A DNA stretch of 64,000 bases from Phascolarctobacterium_A succinatutens_B (lineage in GTDB: Bacteria > Bacillota > Negativicutes > Acidaminococcales > Acidaminococcaceae), in NCBI RefSeq assembly GCF_958453765.1, contig NZ_CAUDZA010000001.1:1-64000 (forward strand). The letters run 5' to 3'. Below, one piece after another: positions 14,136 through 22,663 of the stretch. A program made the position numbers and the translations under genes. How positions within the stretch are numbered: the stretch's first letter is position 1; each line of letters starts with the position of its first letter. The notes below the pieces were generated by a model, which was not told the origin of the DNA, searched no databases, and was given only the letters and a program-made list of their open reading frames with translations.

Positions 14136-16790
14136 TTATAGAGTCTTCAGGTATTCCAGGCGCTCGTTAATCGCAGCCTTTTTACCATTCAGCTCTTCAG
14201 CCTTAGCCTTCTCTTTTTCGATAACAGCCTCGGGTGCTTTAGCCAGGAAGCCGGCGTTGCCCAGCTTGCCTTCAACACGGCTCAGCTCCTTGTCGATAGC
14301 AGCCAGCTCCTTGTTTAGGCGGGCATTTTCCTTCTCGACATCAATCAGGCCTGCCAGCGGCAGATAAACCTCAATGCCTGCTACAACTGCAGCCATAGCA
14401 TTTTCCGGTTTAGCAGCATTGTCAGCCAGCACAGTCAGCTCGCTGATAGCGCCCATCAGATGGATGTAGTCAGCGTTAGCCTCAATGCCGTCCTTCAGGT
14501 CGGCAGCAGCCAGCATGGTTGCCGGAACCTTCTTTCCGGGCGGTACGTTAACCTCTGCACGCATGTTACGGATAGCCTTGATGCTTTCCATAATAGCGCC
14601 CATCAGACGTTCAGCCTCGTCGTCCATCAGAGCCTCGTCAGCCTCAGGCCACTTGGAAATCATAATGCTTTCTGCTTCATGCGGCAGGCATTGGTAAATT
14701 TCCTCGGTGATGAACGGCATGTACGGATGCAGCAGCTGCATAGCGCTGGTCAGTACGGTTGCCAGAACATGCTGTGCGGTTGCACGCTCTTCAGCGTTTT
14801 CTTTATTATACAGACGCGGTTTAGCCAGCTCGATATACCAGTCGCAGACCTCGCCCCAGATGAAGTCGTAAATCATGCGGCCAGCTTCGCCCAGCTCGAA
14901 CTTCTCCAGCATTTCGGTAACGCTCTTAGCGGTGTACTGCAGACGGGACAGAATCCATTTATCAGCCAAGGTATACGGAGCCAGCTTAGCGTTGGCATCG
15001 TAACCTTCCATGTTCATCAGAGCGAAACGGGAAGCGTTCCAGATTTTGTTGGCAAAGTTACGGGTTGCCTCAACGCGCTCCCAGTAGAAGCGCATATCGT
15101 TGCCCGGGGTGTTGCCGGTAATCAGCATGAAGCGCAATGTATCGGCGCCGTATTGATCAATAACCTCCAGCGGGTCGATGCCGTTGCCCAAGGATTTGGA
15201 CATCTTACGGCCTTGGCTGTCGCGAACCAGACCATGGATGAATACCTTGTCGAACGGAATCTCATGCATGAATTCCATACCCATAATCAGCATACGTGCA
15301 ACCCAGAAGAAGATGATATCGTAACCGGTTACGAGCACGCTTGTCGGATAGAATTGCTTCAGCAGCGGAGTTTTATCCGGCCAGCCCATGGTAGAGAACG
15401 GCCACAGAGCGGAGCTGAACCAGGTGTCCAGTGCGTCCTCGTCCTGATGGATATGTGCGCTGCCGCATTTCGGGCAGACAGTCAAATCGGTGCGGCTGGC
15501 GCTCATTTCGCCGCAGTCATCGCAGTACCATACAGGAATGCGGTGGCCCCACCAGATCTGACGGGAAATACACCAGTCGCGGATGTTATCCATCCAGCCG
15601 GTATAGGTTTTGGTGAAGCGTTCCGGTACGAACTGAGTACGGCCGTCTTCAACGCAGTCCACAGCAGCCTTAACCAAAGGCTCCATCTTAACGAACCATT
15701 GGGTGGAAACCTGGGATTCAACAGCATGGCCGCAGCGTTGGCAGTGGCCTACAGCATGGGAATGCTCTTCAACCTTAACCAGATAGCCGTCAGCCTTCAG
15801 GTCGGCAACGATAGCCTTACGGCATTCCTCACGGGTCATGCCTTCGTATTTGCCTGCTTCCTTAGTCATAATGCCATCCATGCCGATAACAACGATGCTC
15901 GGCAGGTTGTGGCGGATACCCATCTCATAGTCGTTAGGATCATGGGACGGAGTAATTTTTACAGCGCCGGTACCAAATTTGGTATCAACATAGCTGTCGG
16001 CGATAATAGGAATAATTCTGTCGGTAGTTGGCAAACGCAGGGTTTTGCCAACCAGGTCGCCATAACGCGGGTCCTCCGGATTAACTGCTACTGCAGTATC
16101 GCCGGGCAGAGTTTCCGGACGGGTGGTTGCAATCATCAGGCTGCGGCCTTCTTCTTCAACTACGGGGTAGTTGATGTACCAGAGATGGCCCGGGTCATCC
16201 TTATGCTCAACCTCGATATCGCTCAGTGCGGTGTTGCAGTTTACGCACCAGTTGGTGATACGGGTGCCTTTGTAAATCAGGCCCTTTTCAAACAGAGTGC
16301 AGAAAACCTCGCGAACAGCCTTGGAGCAGCCTTCATCCATAGTAAAGCGCTTACGCTCCCAGTCGCAGGAAACGCCCAGATGCTTCAGCTGGTTGATAAT
16401 GCGGTCGCCATATTGCTCCTTCCATTTCCAAACGCGTTTCAGGAACTCTTCGCGGCCCAGGTCATAACGAGTCTTGCCTTCCTCTTTTTTGATAACCTCT
16501 TCAACCTTAATCTGGGTTGCCAGACCTGCATGGTCATAGCCGGGCATCCACAGAGTGTTGTGGCCCATCATGCGGTGCCAGCGGATCAGGATATCCTGCA
16601 GGGTATTATCCAGTGCATGGCCCATATGCAGCTGACCGGTGATATTCGGTGGGGGGATAACAATACTGAAGGCTTCCTTGCCCTCTTCTACTTCGGCATG
16701 AAAATAACGATGCTCTTCCCAGAATTTATACCATTTCTTCTCTACGGAAGCAGGATCATAAACCTTAGGGATATTATGCTCTTCACACAT
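14136..16790 (-). CDS. valS: valyl-tRNA synthetase
   Basis: Class I synthetase that charges tRNA-Val, with an editing domain against threonine. PPPNITGQLHMGH (residues 46-58) carries the HIGH motif, GRKMSKSLGNG the KMSKS loop, and a C-terminal Lys/Glu-rich coiled coil (about 815-884) is the tRNA-binding arm typical of ValRS. The ATG at 16790 follows AAGGAGG; an upstream frame start at 16889 lies inside the T-box leader and is rejected. The 884-residue length is normal. It is transcribed alone under T-box control. Confidence 0.97.
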   Translation of the reverse strand: MCEEHNIPKVYDPASVEKKWYKFWEEHRYFHAEVEEGKEAFSIVIPPPNITGQLHMGHALDNTLQDILIRWHRMMGHNTLWMPGYDHAGLATQIKVEEVIKKEEGKTRYDLGREEFLKRVWKWKEQYGDRIINQLKHLGVSCDWERKRFTMDEGCSKAVREVFCTLFEKGLIYKGTRITNWCVNCNTALSDIEVEHKDDPGHLWYINYPVVEEEGRSLMIATTRPETLPGDTAVAVNPEDPRYGDLVGKTLRLPTTDRIIPIIADSYVDTKFGTGAVKITPSHDPNDYEMGIRHNLPSIVVIGMDGIMTKEAGKYEGMTREECRKAIVADLKADGYLVKVEEHSHAVGHCQRCGHAVESQVSTQWFVKMEPLVKAAVDCVEDGRTQFVPERFTKTYTGWMDNIRDWCISRQIWWGHRIPVWYCDDCGEMSASRTDLTVCPKCGSAHIHQDEDALDTWFSSALWPFSTMGWPDKTPLLKQFYPTSVLVTGYDIIFFWVARMLIMGMEFMHEIPFDKVFIHGLVRDSQGRKMSKSLGNGIDPLEVIDQYGADTLRFMLITGNTPGNDMRFYWERVEATRNFANKIWNASRFALMNMEGYDANAKLAPYTLADKWILSRLQYTAKSVTEMLEKFELGEAGRMIYDFIWGEVCDWYIELAKPRLYNKENAEERATAQHVLATVLTSAMQLLHPYMPFITEEIYQCLPHEAESIMISKWPEADEALMDDEAERLMGAIMESIKAIRNMRAEVNVPPGKKVPATMLAAADLKDGIEANADYIHLMGAISELTVLADNAAKPENAMAAVVAGIEVYLPLAGLIDVEKENARLNKELAAIDKELSRVEGKLGNAGFLAKAPEAVIEKEKAKAEELNGKKAAINERLEYLKTL

Positions 16791-16800
16791 AAAAAAATTC

Positions 16801-17058
16801 CTCCTTAAAATAAACAAGCCCTGTCCTTTACGGACAGGGCGAATAATCGTGGTACCACCTATCTTCCTTATGCTTTTTGCACAAGGCACTCAATGCACGT
16901 AACGTGTGCGCACGTTTTTGCCTACTGCAATGTTCAGCAAAACAGCTCCCGAGCTACACTCACCTCACCGCCACACAGCTTGCACCAACCGCTGCTTCTC
17001 TTTAGTGGCTTTACGGAGATAAGCCTCTCGTTCCTTGCCTGTAGATATTTTGTTATAC
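16801..17058 (-). promoter_or_regulatory. T-box leader of valS
   Basis: The conserved T-box sequence GGTGGTACCACG lies at 16848-16860 on the minus strand. It is followed by a 9-bp GC-rich terminator stem (GCCCTGTCC/GGACAGGGC, 16818-16840) and a T-rich tract, with an upstream Stem I region containing GGTTGGTGCAAGC. Uncharged tRNA-Val should favour the antiterminator and read-through. The specifier codon was not pinned down by eye. Confidence 0.92.
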
Positions 17059-17063
17059 TCTAT

Positions 17064-17093
17064 ATCTTAGCAAGGAAGAGGTGGGATTGTCAA
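17064..17093 (-). promoter_or_regulatory. valS promoter
   Basis: Minus-strand TTGACA (17088-17093), an 18-nt spacer and TAAGAT (17064-17069). The start of transcription would be just before the T-box Stem I. Confidence 0.7.
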
Positions 17094-17113
17094 GATGATT
17101 TTAGTAAAACAGC

Positions 17114-17653
17114 TCAATCAAATCTTTTTTTCACAACATATGTAGTTTTGCCATCAGGAATATCCGGATTCTGTTCGAAAATAGAGCATCTTACAGACTT
17201 TAATTTATCGGTAGCGGCATCTATCGTCATATTGATGCTGTAAACCTCCTGCTGATAAACTTCCTTACCTTTGGAATTTTTAAACTTGATCTTATTGTTA
17301 TGATTTGGACCAAGAGCAGACATATTGATATAGTGAATTTTTTCTTCCGGATTCTTTATCAGGGAGTTATTGGTGAATTTTCCCTTGGAATCCGGATGGA
17401 ATTTAAGCGTCGAAGCAAAATCATCAATGTACTTAACTATTTCCGGTGTCATCTTCGGTGTTTTGGTCACATCCTTAATGTAATCTGGATATCTGTAATA
17501 TTTTCCGTCCTGAGGTTTTACTACAATATTCTCCACCTTCTTCTCCGGCTCAGGCGCAGGCTTTTTGTCCTTGGCATCATCGCCGCAGCCCGCCGACAAA
17601 AACAGCGCTGCAATCAAGCCTGCCGTTGCCAGATACTTAAAATGCTTTTTCAT
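17114..17653 (-). CDS. lipoprotein of unknown function
   Basis: Lipoprotein signal peptide: MKKHFK, a hydrophobic core and the lipobox LSAGC with Cys at about residue 23. A Lys/Pro/Glu-rich linker (26-44) follows, then a small soluble domain of about 135 residues containing a GPNHNNK turn. AGGGGG lies 8 nt before the ATG. Length 179. No family recognised. It sits between valS and an MFS carrier without evident operon partners. Confidence 0.75.
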   Translation of the reverse strand: MKKHFKYLATAGLIAALFLSAGCGDDAKDKKPAPEPEKKVENIVVKPQDGKYYRYPDYIKDVTKTPKMTPEIVKYIDDFASTLKFHPDSKGKFTNNSLIKNPEEKIHYINMSALGPNHNNKIKFKNSKGKEVYQQEVYSINMTIDAATDKLKSVRCSIFEQNPDIPDGKTTYVVKKRFD

Positions 17654-17725
17654 AATCTACGCCCCCTTTTTTACATCTGCTTAAGCTTTTTGCTTTTCTC
17701 TACGCTTATTATATGCCAGGGAGCG

Positions 17726-17768
17726 AAAAAGCGCCCCACCCCAAAAGCAGTTTTAGGGTAGGACGCTT
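17726..17768 (-). terminator. terminator of the OFA-family carrier gene
   Basis: Imperfect stem AAGCGTCCTACCC/GGGTGGGGCGCTT with wobble pairs, followed by TTT on the minus strand. Confidence 0.7.
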
Positions 17769-17834
17769 AAAATTTTTCGTTTTTTTAGCTAAAAAAGTTA
17801 TTTTTCAGTGGAACTTGCTTCTTCAGGCAAAAGC

Positions 17835-19043
17835 TCAGGCAGTTTTGCCCTTCAGCTTGAGCACTGCTGCCAGCAGCAGGCTTACTACAAAGCAGGCGCT
17901 GAAAAAGTACAGGGTAAAGCTGTAGCTGTGTGTGCGCTCGTAAATTACGGATAAAAGCAGCGGTCCGGCAATACCTGCCAGACCCCACGCTGTTAAAATA
18001 CGTCCGTGGATTGCGCTCAGCTGCTTCGTGCCAAACAAATCGCTCAGATATGCCGGCATGCAGGAGAAGCCGCCGCCGTAGCAGGTGATGATAATGAAAA
18101 CCAGCAGTTGGAACATAAAGCTTTCATTTACGCCACCCAAAAGGTAGAAGGCCACAATCTCAATCACGAAAAATGCCAGATAGGTATTCGCACGGCCAAT
18201 ATAGTCGGAAATAGTGGACCACACAATACGGCCGCCGCCGTTCAGCAGGCCGATGATACCAACCATAGACGCCGCCGCAATCGGAGACATACCGATAACC
18301 TCCTGTGCCATGGGCGAAGCTACAGCCAAAAGACCGATACCGCAGGTGATGTTCGTAAAGAAAATCCACCACAAAGCATAGAACTGCCAGGTGTGCATAG
18401 CCTCCTTCACAGTGTACTGCACATGCTCAGGCATATTTGCCTTAAACTGTCCCTTGCCTGCTGCAGTTTCCTGCTTAGGCGGCTCCAGATAAAGCGCGGA
18501 AGCAGTCATAACTACTGCATAAATGCAGGCCAGAATCACAAAGTTTTCAATCAGGCCGTATTTAGCAATCAAAATCTGCATCAAAGGACCTGCAACGAGA
18601 CTAGCAAAGCCAAAACCCATAATCGCCAGGCCGGTTGCGAGACCGCGATTATTGGGGAACCACTTCACCAGTGTAGACACCGGCGTAATATAGCCTGTTC
18701 CCAGACCGATACCGCCGATAACGCCGTAAAAAAGATATAACAGCATCAGGCTGTGCTGCGTCAGTGCATAGGCTGTACCCAGCAAGCCGCTTACGAAAAA
18801 GCACATGGATATCAGACCGCTGCGGCGCGGACCGTATTTTTCAACATACGTTCCCAAAAAGCCTGCGGAAGTACCCAGGAACAAAATCGCCAGTGAAAAG
18901 GTCCAGGTAACCTCCTTCAGCGAAAACCCCATAGCCTGCATAATAGGCTTAGTCAGTACACTCCATGCGTATACGCTGCCAATGCTGATGTGAATGCCGA
19001 TGGCTGCCAGCACGATCAGCCATCTGTTTTTTGTCTGTTGCAT
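17835..19043 (-). CDS. OFA-family MFS carrier (oxalate/formate antiporter-like)
   Basis: Twelve-segment major facilitator of 402 residues. The start IHISIGSVYAWSVLTKPI and the later GxGxGTGYITPVSTLVKWFPNNRGLATG segment are typical of the oxalate:formate antiporter / monocarboxylate branch. Such proteins move small carboxylates such as oxalate, formate, pyruvate or lactate across the inner membrane. The exact substrate cannot be read from sequence. The leader carries a probable ZTP riboswitch, which hints at a link with formyl-folate or formate status (inference). Confidence 0.85.
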   Translation of the reverse strand: MQQTKNRWLIVLAAIGIHISIGSVYAWSVLTKPIMQAMGFSLKEVTWTFSLAILFLGTSAGFLGTYVEKYGPRRSGLISMCFFVSGLLGTAYALTQHSLMLLYLFYGVIGGIGLGTGYITPVSTLVKWFPNNRGLATGLAIMGFGFASLVAGPLMQILIAKYGLIENFVILACIYAVVMTASALYLEPPKQETAAGKGQFKANMPEHVQYTVKEAMHTWQFYALWWIFFTNITCGIGLLAVASPMAQEVIGMSPIAAASMVGIIGLLNGGGRIVWSTISDYIGRANTYLAFFVIEIVAFYLLGGVNESFMFQLLVFIIITCYGGGFSCMPAYLSDLFGTKQLSAIHGRILTAWGLAGIAGPLLLSVIYERTHSYSFTLYFFSACFVVSLLLAAVLKLKGKTA

Positions 19044-19103
19044 TATGAATACCTCTCTTTACAAGTATTACCTAGTCACCCGGGTTTTCCTTTTGCTCCT
19101 TAT

Positions 19104-19137
19104 AAAGAAAAAACGTCTGGGCGATTTTGCCCAGACG
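19104..19137 (-). terminator. terminator of the ZTP-type leader
   Basis: CGTCTGGGC/GCCCAGACG (9 bp, 19114-19137) followed by TTTTTTCTTT on the minus strand. The 5' arm is part of the conserved 3' element of the aptamer, as expected for a ligand-controlled terminator. Confidence 0.85.
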
Positions 19138-19196
19138 GTCGGCGCATACATTCATCTGCCTCCACGTGGTCAATTCCACTCATCCGTCAGGAAGCA
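19124..19196 (-). promoter_or_regulatory. probable ZTP (pfl-type) riboswitch
   Basis: Read on the minus strand, CTGACGG is followed by a GTGG/CCAC hairpin and GGAG. The 3' hallmark CCGACCGTCTGGGC, of the ZTP aptamer pseudoknot, comes last. A terminator overlaps that hallmark. Assignment is by recognised motif order; no covariance model was run. Confidence 0.78.
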
Positions 19197-19218
19197 GACT
19201 GCATTAGGTTATGACTCT

Positions 19219-19246
19219 ATTATACACAAAATTACGCAATTGTCAA
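19219..19246 (-). promoter_or_regulatory. promoter of the OFA carrier leader
   Basis: Minus-strand TTGACA (19241-19246), a 16-nt spacer and TATAAT (19219-19224). Confidence 0.88.
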
Positions 19247-19295
19247 CATATAGTGTTTTGTTAATATTTTAATACTATATAGTGTAGAGAATTTT

Positions 19296-19551
19296 CCCTT
19301 CCGCCTCACTTCGCTCGGCACCTTCCCCTATGGGGCACAACCCTCAGTCATCGCCTACGGCGATGCCAGCTCCCTTGCAGGGAGCATATAGAAAGTTAGA
19401 GTTTCAATATATCATTATATCTTCCCTGAAAGGGAAGGTGGCTGCGAGCTTTGCGAGCAGACGGAAGGGTTGCGATATTTAATTGCGACACATACGCCCC
19501 CCTTCCGCCTCACTTCGTTCGGCACCTTCCCTTATGGGGCAGGCAAGAAGG
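19296..19551. repeat. dispersed GC-rich repeat cluster
   Basis: Partial copy at 19296-19337 and full copy at 19477-19551 of the repeat also present at 8193-8267. Between them lies an inverted partner (about 19421-19469). CCTTCCG near 19297 and CGGAAGG near 19462 could pair across the block. No coding potential seen in 19247-19574. Confidence 0.75.
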
Positions 19552-19575
19552 CTGAGCTAAAGCTCACACAAGCAC

Positions 19576-19600
19576 AAAAAGAGCCGCGCGAACGCGCGGC
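19576..19600 (-). terminator. feo operon terminator
   Basis: GCCGCGCG/CGCGCGGC (19583-19600) with a 2-nt gap, followed by CTCTTTTTG on the minus strand. Confidence 0.88.
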
Positions 19601-19624
19601 CCTTTAATACTCATCAAGCTAAAT

Positions 19625-19795
19625 TTATTTCTTACGAAGATTTACAGTTGTCGTATGCTTGCAATGCGGGCAGCAACCCTTACCGCCACCGGCATCACAA
19701 CCAATGCAGCCACCGGTTTTATGTGCCTTGATGACCTGCTTGGATGCCAAATACACACAACCAACAATAATCAGACCAATAATCCAGGTTGCCAT
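19625..19795 (-). CDS. FeoB-associated Cys-rich small membrane protein
   Basis: A 56-residue protein. Residues 3-17 form one membrane helix; after it comes a Cys cluster (GGCIGCD, then KGCCPHCK) and a basic tail. This is the known small companion of FeoB in Firmicutes and Negativicutes, thought to assist ferrous iron uptake. It is the last gene of the feo operon, 14 nt after feoB. The start is fixed by MATWII directly preceding the helix. Confidence 0.88.
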   Translation of the reverse strand: MATWIIGLIIVGCVYLASKQVIKAHKTGGCIGCDAGGGKGCCPHCKHTTTVNLRKK

Positions 19796-19809
19796 ACGAA
19801 ACACCTCTT

Positions 19810-21957
19810 TTATTTTGCATCAACGCTCATAACAGTCTCTTTATCATACTTTTTAGCGGGACGGAAGAGCAGATACAGGAACGCAATCAGGAAAACAACA
19901 GCTACAGCAGTACCGAAGCTGAATGCTTCACCGCCGACAAATACTCTGCCGAACTGGTAAACCATCAGGCACATGCTATAAGCATACAGGTTTTGGAAGA
20001 GGATAGTTGCCCAGGTCCACTTCTTGCTGTTCATCTCCTGGCTCATAGTGGAAATCGCTGCCAGGCAGGGAGAATCCAGCAGGTTGAACACCAGGAAGGA
20101 GAACGCTGCAACAGCACTCGGGAAGAACGCCATAACAGCAGTCCACAAATCAGGCTCATCCTCAGCTGCATCAGCCAGACCGGAAAGAATAGCCATCGTG
20201 CTGACGATAGATTCCTTAGCCACAAAGCCGGAGAAAGCAGCAGCCACAGCCTGCCAGCTGTCAAAGCCCAGAGGAGCGAAGATAGGAGCAAGACCGTTAC
20301 CGATGTAGGCAACAAAGCTCTTTTCAGTATCAACCATAACAACAGAGCCTTCATCAATACCAAAGCTTGCCAGGAACCACATAACAACGCAGCACAGGAA
20401 GATAATAGTACCGGCTTTTTTCAGGAAGCCTGCAACACGCTCCCAGGTATGCAGCAGCACGTTCTTAGCAGCAGGCAGATGGTACGGCGGCAGCTCCATA
20501 ACAAACGGAGCAGGATCGCCGGCAAACAGCTCAGTCTTTTTCAGAATGATGCAAGCAGTAATTACAGCGAAGAAGCCGACAAAGTACATAATCGGTGCCA
20601 TGTACCAGTCACCGCCCATAATTGCGCCGGAAAGCAAAGCAATAACAGGCAGCTTAGCACCACAGGGGATAAAGGTAGTCGTCATGATAGTCAGACGACG
20701 GTCGGTTTCATTTTCAATAGTACGGGAAGCCATAATACCCGGTACACCGCAGCCTGCAGAAATCAGCAGAGGAATGAAGCTCTTGCCGCTCATGCCGAAC
20801 TGACGGAAGAAACGGTCCATAATAAAGGCTACACGTGCCATATAACCGCAGTCCTCCAAAAAGCTCAGCAACAGGAAGACAATCGCCATCTGCGGAGCAA
20901 AACCAATCGGTGCACCAATGCCGCCGATAATACCGTCAACAACAAGAGATACCAGCCAATCCTCACATTCGGCAGCCTCCATGTGCTCCTGCACCCAAGG
21001 CTGAATCCATTCGCCGAACAGTGTATCATTGGTGAAATCGGTTACAACAGTACCTACGGTTTCTACAGCAATGTAGTAAACCAGGAACATGATAATTGCG
21101 AAAATCGGCAGAGCCAGGAAGCGGTTCGTTACAATGCTGTCGATTTTATCGGAAATAGTCAGACCGGTATGGCCTTTGACAACTGCATTGCTCATCAGCT
21201 CGCCAATGTAGTTATAACGCTCGTTGGTAATAATGCTTTCGGCATCATCATCCAGCGCTTCCTCGCAGGCTGCAACGATTTCTTCAATCTTAGCCTGCTC
21301 GCCTTCACTCAGGCCCAAAGCATCAGCAATCTTCTTATCACGCTCAAACAGCTTTACCAGCAGCCAGCGCTCGCTCATACCGTGCACCTTGTTGCCGGCT
21401 TCGCGGGCAATCGCAGTCAGAGCAGCCTCTACCTCGCTGCTAAAGCGCATATATTTTGGTGCAGCACCGCCGACAGCTTTAATTGCTTTTTCGGCAGCCT
21501 CACCGGTACCTTCACCCTGCAGTGCGGAGGTTTCCACAATCTCGCAGCCAAGCTCGGCAGCCAGCTTAGCAGTATTAATCTTATCGCCGTTCTTGCGCAC
21601 AATATCAATCATATTCAACGCAATCGTTACCGGATAACCCATCTCCATAACCTGAGTAGTCAGGTACAGGTTACGTTCAATGTTGGAGCCATCAACCAGA
21701 TTCAGTACACCGTCAACATCATTTTGCAGCAGATAGTTACGGGAAACAACCTCCTCCAAAGTGTACGGAGACAAGGAATAAATACCGGGCAGGTCGGTAA
21801 TAATTACATCATCGTGACCTTTAAGGCTGCCTTCTTTTTTCTCTACAGTTACGCCAGGCCAGTTACCAACATATTGGTTAGAACCGGTCAAATCATTAAA
21901 CATTGTTGTTTTGCCGCAGTTAGGGTTACCAATCAGGGCAATCTTGATCTGTTTCAT
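19810..21957 (-). CDS. feoB: ferrous iron transporter FeoB
   Basis: GTP-gated inner-membrane Fe2+ transporter. The N-terminal G domain has GNPNCGKTTMFN (residues 10-21), DLPGIYSL (G3), NMID (G4), and a helical GDI-like spacer to about 270. The membrane part carries two gate regions, with CGYMARVAFIMD and SAGCGVPGIMASRT as the conserved cysteine-containing motif. Length 715. Preceded by GGAGGG and 14 nt downstream of feoA. Probably iron-repressed through the operator upstream of the first feoA. Confidence 0.96.
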   Translation of the reverse strand: MKQIKIALIGNPNCGKTTMFNDLTGSNQYVGNWPGVTVEKKEGSLKGHDDVIITDLPGIYSLSPYTLEEVVSRNYLLQNDVDGVLNLVDGSNIERNLYLTTQVMEMGYPVTIALNMIDIVRKNGDKINTAKLAAELGCEIVETSALQGEGTGEAAEKAIKAVGGAAPKYMRFSSEVEAALTAIAREAGNKVHGMSERWLLVKLFERDKKIADALGLSEGEQAKIEEIVAACEEALDDDAESIITNERYNYIGELMSNAVVKGHTGLTISDKIDSIVTNRFLALPIFAIIMFLVYYIAVETVGTVVTDFTNDTLFGEWIQPWVQEHMEAAECEDWLVSLVVDGIIGGIGAPIGFAPQMAIVFLLLSFLEDCGYMARVAFIMDRFFRQFGMSGKSFIPLLISAGCGVPGIMASRTIENETDRRLTIMTTTFIPCGAKLPVIALLSGAIMGGDWYMAPIMYFVGFFAVITACIILKKTELFAGDPAPFVMELPPYHLPAAKNVLLHTWERVAGFLKKAGTIIFLCCVVMWFLASFGIDEGSVVMVDTEKSFVAYIGNGLAPIFAPLGFDSWQAVAAAFSGFVAKESIVSTMAILSGLADAAEDEPDLWTAVMAFFPSAVAAFSFLVFNLLDSPCLAAISTMSQEMNSKKWTWATILFQNLYAYSMCLMVYQFGRVFVGGEAFSFGTAVAVVFLIAFLYLLFRPAKKYDKETVMSVDAK

Positions 21958-21971
21958 CTTTTCCCTCCAAA

Positions 21972-22193
21972 TTATTCTACAACGATGTGTTCAGCCTCGC
22001 CGTTACGCAGTGTCAGCTCATAACCACGCACAGTTACCTCCACCGGGTCACCCAGCGGTGCAACCTTACGTACGAATACGCTCACACCTTTAGTCACGCC
22101 CATATCCATAATACGTCTTTTTACCGCACCCTCGCCAACGAGCTTAGCAACGGTAACTGTTTCACCAACAGGAACTTCTTTTAATGTTTTCAT
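21972..22193 (-). CDS. feoA: FeoA domain protein (second of two)
   Basis: Small SH3-like cytoplasmic protein that supports FeoB. It runs 73 residues from MKTLKEVPVGE to EHIVVE, with the central RRIMDMGVTKG segment of the family. The ATG at 22193 follows GGAGG by 5 nt and matches normal FeoA starts. An upstream ATG at 22211 overlaps the previous stop (TGATG) and cannot be excluded. Two separate FeoA proteins in one operon is a known Firmicutes arrangement. Confidence 0.9.
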   Translation of the reverse strand: MKTLKEVPVGETVTVAKLVGEGAVKRRIMDMGVTKGVSVFVRKVAPLGDPVEVTVRGYELTLRNGEAEHIVVE

Positions 22194-22210
22194 AACATCC
22201 TCCACTTGCA

Positions 22211-22423
22211 TCAGATAAATATTTTGGCTGCCATCTGCTTGCTCAGGGCAATGCGGGCATCCTTCACATTGACGATAAGATTACCGTCAATTTCAGAAAT
22301 AACAGTTACAGCTGAGCCTTCTACAAAGCCCAGGTTAGCCAGAAAGCGTTTGATTTCATCCTTGCCGCGAACAGCGCTGATTTTGTTAGTCTCGCCGCGA
22401 CGGGCCATTAATAAAGGCATCAT
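22211..22423 (-). CDS. feoA: FeoA domain protein (first of two)
   Basis: About 70 residues beginning MMPLLMARRGE and including FLANLGFVEGSAVTVISEIDGNLIVNVKDARIALS in outline, the FeoA SH3-like fold. GGAGG lies 5 nt before the ATG at 22423 and 8 nt before the next ATG, so either may be used. It is the first gene of feoA-feoA-feoB-Cys-rich protein, directly behind the promoter and its palindrome. Confidence 0.9.
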   Translation of the reverse strand: MMPLLMARRGETNKISAVRGKDEIKRFLANLGFVEGSAVTVISEIDGNLIVNVKDARIALSKQMAAKIFI

Positions 22424-22442
22424 AATTCCCTCCAAAGAATTT

Positions 22443-22533
22443 GTTAGCAGATACTAACTTGACACGATTTTTTTAGCAGTTAGGCATTCCTAACTACTAT
22501 TGAAAGTTTACGTCAGCTATAAATTTTTGTCAA
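22443..22533 (-). promoter_or_regulatory. feo promoter with two palindromes (iron-repressor type)
   Basis: Minus-strand TTGACA (22528-22533), a 17-nt spacer and TAAACT (22505-22510). AGTTAGG/CCTAACT (22478-22495, 4-nt spacer) sits at the predicted start of transcription, and GTTAG/CTAAC (22443-22458) further down. The first resembles DtxR/IdeR-type boxes, so an iron-dependent repressor is the likely regulator (inference). Confidence 0.7.
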
Positions 22534-22594
22534 GCATTTTTTGTAAAATCCTACGCTAATTTACAAAATTGGTTAGCTTATGCTGTTATGTTTA

Positions 22595-22627
22595 CAAAAA
22601 ATATCGGCTGACTTTATAGTCAGCCGA
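22595..22627 (-). terminator. terminator of the P1B ATPase gene
   Basis: A perfect 9-bp stem TCGGCTGAC/GTCAGCCGA (22604-22627) with TATTTTTT on the minus strand. Confidence 0.88.
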
Positions 22628-22663
22628 CGTAAACCAAATTAGCATATTAGCTATAGCTTTTTA

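Noticed and set aside
14460..16808. Long plus-strand open frame opposite valS (782 codons)
   Set aside because: It is the mirror of a certain valS gene; the translation has no recognisable motif and no SD. Similar mirror frames opposite feoB (19789-22023) and mutA (52518-54632) were dropped for the same reason.
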